Shown one piece after another: positions 6,344 through 8,556 of a stretch of DNA of 8,556 nucleotides (positions are counted from its first letter, which is position 1; each line of letters begins with the position of its first letter). Where the stretch lies: the NCBI GenBank assembly GCA_023388675.1, contig JAEWFU010000469.1, positions 1-8,556 on the forward strand, read 5' to 3'. The stretch is from Pseudomonadota bacterium. Lineage in GTDB: Bacteria > Pseudomonadota > Alphaproteobacteria > Rhizobiales > Rhizobiaceae. Both the position numbers and the translations under genes were made by a program. A model generated the notes under the pieces. That model saw only the letters and a program-made list of their open reading frames with translations. It ran no database searches and was not told the origin of the DNA.

Positions 6344-7456
6344 TCAGTTGAATAGCTCGCTTATGGTTTCCTCGCCAATGGCAAAAGCCGTGCTGGCGCC
6401 GGTGCCGCTGGTGATCATCACGAGACGGATGCCATCGCCTGCGTGCTCGCGGAAATGCGCGCGCTCCGGCGCGGAGGCGTAGGTGCCGGTCCAGCGCGCC
6501 GACACGGTTGGAGTGTTTGAAAAGACCGCCCCGAATTCTCGCAGGATCAATGCGTCAACCGCTTCTGAGCCGAACGGATCGGGCGTTTGTCCATAGTGAT
6601 GCGAGTCGCCGACGACGAGCGAGCCGTCGGCGCTCTGCACGGCGATCATGTGCACGCCGTTGCGGATGGCTTCGGCGCTGTCATCTTCCAGCCGCGCCCG
6701 CAGGGCTGACGCTTCGGGCAGCAGCGCGTAGCCGGGGTAGCGGATAAGGCTCAAATCGGAAACGACGGCCGAGCCGAGACGCAGGCCGTTGGGTGCAAGG
6801 CGCAGCATCTGCAGCTTGCAGCGCTGGACGTCGTGCCGGGCGATGAGTTCTGGAAAGAGCCCGGTGAGATCGTCGCCCGGGCAGATGACGACCTTGCCGG
6901 CGCGGATCGGGCCGCTGCTCGTCTCGACGACCGGCGGGCAGACGCCGCTAACGGTCGTGGCGAAGCGGAAATCCACCTTCAGCTCGCCTTCGAGATAAGC
7001 CGCGATCCTCGGGATCGCCTCGCGCGATTCGATCCGGATTTCCGCAGGGCTGAGGAGCCCGCCGCGCAGGTTTTCGAGGTTGAGGCCGTCCTGTCTGCGG
7101 CCGAGCTCATCGGGGGAGAGCAGGGTGCAGCCTGCTCCGCCCTCCGTCGCCGCGAACGCTTCGAGTAGGGCAAGCGCCTCGGGGCATTGCGCGACGGCCA
7201 GTAGCCCGGTGTGAAGGATCTCGATCCCGGCGGGCTTCGCGATTTCGAGCCAGATCCCGCGCGAACGTTGGGCAAGTTTCCGCTGGCGGCCGGGCTCTTC
7301 GCCGGACACCACGACGAGGCCGAAGTTCCTGATCGATGCGCCGTTGGCCTGCGCGTCGCGGTCGATGACGACGACGCTGAGACCGCGTCTCGCCGCTGCG
7401 AGCGCGTGGGCGAGCCCGACGATGCCCGCGCCGACGACGGCGAGATCGTATGTCAT
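6344..7456 (-). CDS. Phosphonate-associated FAD-dependent amine oxidoreductase (TIGR03364-type)
   Basis: A 370-residue flavoprotein of the DAO (glycine oxidase/sarcosine oxidase-like) family. The N-terminal Rossmann motif VVGAGIVGL (7-15) binds the ADP part of FAD and Asp32 in VVIDRD takes the ribose position. ASIRNFGLVV (40-49) is the stretch I recognise from the family found beside AEP genes, and SGTGAS (350-355) is the usual C-terminal flavin-contact loop. Members of this group have been shown to oxidise N-methyl-AEP, some also AEP itself, directly to phosphonoacetaldehyde, releasing methylamine or ammonia and passing electrons to oxygen. Which of the two substrates this one prefers cannot be told from the sequence. 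The stop of phnY is only seven bases before its ATG, so the two are probably translationally coupled, and the product of this enzyme is the substrate of PhnY. I give no symbol because the pbf naming of these flavoenzymes is split among subgroups. Confidence 0.85.
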   Translation of the reverse strand: MTYDLAVVGAGIVGLAHALAAARRGLSVVVIDRDAQANGASIRNFGLVVVSGEEPGRQRKLAQRSRGIWLEIAKPAGIEILHTGLLAVAQCPEALALLEAFAATEGGAGCTLLSPDELGRRQDGLNLENLRGGLLSPAEIRIESREAIPRIAAYLEGELKVDFRFATTVSGVCPPVVETSSGPIRAGKVVICPGDDLTGLFPELIARHDVQRCKLQMLRLAPNGLRLGSAVVSDLSLIRYPGYALLPEASALRARLEDDSAEAIRNGVHMIAVQSADGSLVVGDSHHYGQTPDPFGSEAVDALILREFGAVFSNTPTVSARWTGTYASAPERAHFREHAGDGIRLVMITSGTGASTAFAIGEETISELFN

Positions 7457-7463
7457 GCGGGCT

Positions 7464-8556
7464 CTACCAGGGCAGCGAGAAGGTCTTGACGTTGGTGAAC
7501 GACTTCATCGCCTCGATCACGCCTTCCTTGTAGCCGTTGCCCGAATCCTTGATGCCGCCGAAGGGACTCATCTCGATGCGGTAGCCGGGCACTTCCCAGA
7601 TGTTGACCGTGCCGACCTTGAGGCCTGCGATGTATTTCTGCATGCGGCGGTAGTCGTTGGTGCAGACGCCCGACGAGAGGCCGAAGGCGGTGGAGTTGGA
7701 CAGCGCGATCAGCGCATCGTCGTCGTCGGGTGCGCGGATGATCGGGACGATGGGACCGAAAGTCTCCTCCATGACGAGTTCGGATGCGTGCGGCACGCGG
7801 TCGACGACGATCGGCGGCAGCAGCGCGCCGCGACAGCCAGGATTGTAGAGGACATCCGCACCGGCTTCCGCAGCCATGTGGACGCGGCTTTCGAACAGTG
7901 TCGCAGCCTTCTCGTGCACGACGGTGCCGAGCTGCGTTGCCGGGTCCATCGGGTCACCGAAGACGATCTTCTTCGCGCGCTCCAGCACCATGGGCACGAA
8001 CCGGTCGGCCACCTTCTCCTGGACGAGGATGCGCTTGACGGCGGTGCAGCGCTGGCCGGAATTCTTGGTCGCACCCGCAACGGCAAGGTCGGCGGCATTG
8101 GCCAGATCCTCGTCGGACAGGTCGTTGAGCACGATCAGCGGATCGTTGCCGCCGAGTTCCAGCACCTGCCGCTTGTAGCCCGCCTTCGACGCGATCAGCT
8201 TGCCGACCGGCACGCCGCCGGTGAAGGTGATGAGGTCGATATCCGGATTGGTGATCATCTCGTCGCCGATGTCGGCCGGCCAGCCGGTGACGACGGAGAG
8301 CATCTGCGGCGGCAGGCCCGCCTCGTAGAGGATGTCGGCGAGCACCAGTGCTGTCATCGGCGTCAGCTCGGTCGGCTTGACGACGATGCAGTTGTTGGTG
8401 GCGATCGCCGGCGCGATCTTGTGCGACACCATGTTGAGCGGATGGTTGAACGGCGTGATGGCCGAGATCGCACCGATCAGCGGTTCGCGCGTGGTGAAGA
8501 TCTTGCGTTGCTTGCCGTGAGGGGTCAGGTCGCAGGAGAAGATCTCGCCGTCGTCG
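7464..8556 (-). CDS. phnY: Phosphonoacetaldehyde dehydrogenase, N-terminus beyond the window
   Basis: A NAD-dependent aldehyde dehydrogenase that oxidises phosphonoacetaldehyde to phosphonoacetate. The frame is open to the right edge and 363 residues are visible. The active site is complete: TPFNHPLN at visible residues 34-41, LELGGNDP at 132-139, NSGQRCT with the nucleophilic Cys at visible residue 170, and [12 protein letters not shown] near 323-334. In Sinorhizobium meliloti PhnY, as I recall, the phosphonate-site residues are His159, Arg290 and Arg447 with Cys291 as nucleophile. Here a His, the Arg before the Cys, and an Arg occur at exactly these spacings (Cys minus 132, minus 1, plus 156), which separates this protein from ordinary aldehyde dehydrogenases. 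That offset implies about 121 residues are missing and a full length near 484, normal for PhnY. The gene is the furthest upstream one seen in the operon; its promoter, and perhaps phnA or a regulator, lie to the right. Confidence 0.93.
   Translation of the reverse strand, partial: DDGEIFSCDLTPHGKQRKIFTTREPLIGAISAITPFNHPLNMVSHKIAPAIATNNCIVVKPTELTPMTALVLADILYEAGLPPQMLSVVTGWPADIGDEMITNPDIDLITFTGGVPVGKLIASKAGYKRQVLELGGNDPLIVLNDLSDEDLANAADLAVAGATKNSGQRCTAVKRILVQEKVADRFVPMVLERAKKIVFGDPMDPATQLGTVVHEKAATLFESRVHMAAEAGADVLYNPGCRGALLPPIVVDRVPHASELVMEETFGPIVPIIRAPDDDDALIALSNSTAFGLSSGVCTNDYRRMQKYIAGLKVGTVNIWEVPGYRIEMSPFGGIKDSGNGYKEGVIEAMKSFTNVKTFSLPW

Noticed and set aside
6314..6346. A 9-base direct repeat (GACGCCTCA at 6314-6322 and 6338-6346) in the gap between the flavoenzyme gene and pbfA
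   Set aside because: One copy overlaps the flavoenzyme stop codon, there is no symmetry and no third copy, and a 9-base GC-rich repeat can occur by chance.
7464..8432. An internal ATG at 8432 as the start of the dehydrogenase gene
   Set aside because: The frame is open and homologous through to base 8556, including the conserved TPFNHP active-site segment before that ATG, so the real start is outside the window.

Overview
The window is GC-rich (roughly 60-65% by eye), with signed, tightly packed operon structure. Its protein families (PhnY-type aldehyde dehydrogenase, a FbpB-like fused permease, a ribose-type sugar-binding protein) suggest an alphaproteobacterium of the Rhizobiales (Mesorhizobium/Sinorhizobium-like). 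The taxon is inferred from protein flavour and composition only; no marker gene is present.

Layout: positions 1-360 (+) hold the C-terminal end of a periplasmic sugar-binding protein of another system, closed by a strong intrinsic terminator at 388-418. Everything else is on the minus strand. Read in the direction of transcription (right to left) it is one 2-aminoethylphosphonate (AEP) catabolism and uptake cluster: phnY (phosphonoacetaldehyde dehydrogenase, N-terminus off the right edge), a FAD-dependent amine oxidoreductase of the phosphonate-associated type, pbfA (a class-III-aminotransferase-fold PLP enzyme, probable (R)-1-hydroxy-2-aminoethylphosphonate ammonia-lyase), then an ABC importer: aepX (periplasmic binding protein), aepV (ATPase) and aepW (fused double permease).

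How the genes work together (inference from families): AepX captures AEP-like phosphonates in the periplasm and AepW/AepV import them. The flavoenzyme oxidises AEP and/or N-methyl-AEP, and PbfA eliminates ammonia from hydroxylated AEP. Both give phosphonoacetaldehyde, which PhnY oxidises to phosphonoacetate. The next enzyme, phosphonoacetate hydrolase (PhnA), and the classical transaminase PhnW are not in the window. The cluster therefore looks like a PhnW-independent version of the hydrolytic AEP pathway, unless phnW lies just beyond the right edge.

Regulatory structure: the catabolic genes and the transporter genes are separated by about 200 bases. This gap carries a hairpin at the pbfA stop, a Pho-box-like direct repeat and a near-perfect 14-bp palindrome, so aepXVW may have its own promoter. 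A strong terminator-like hairpin with a T-tract lies between aepX and aepV, a likely device for making more binding protein than membrane components. aepW is unusual in carrying about 115-125 residues between its first and second membrane segments. No RNA genes, mobile elements, CRISPR arrays or recombination sites were seen.
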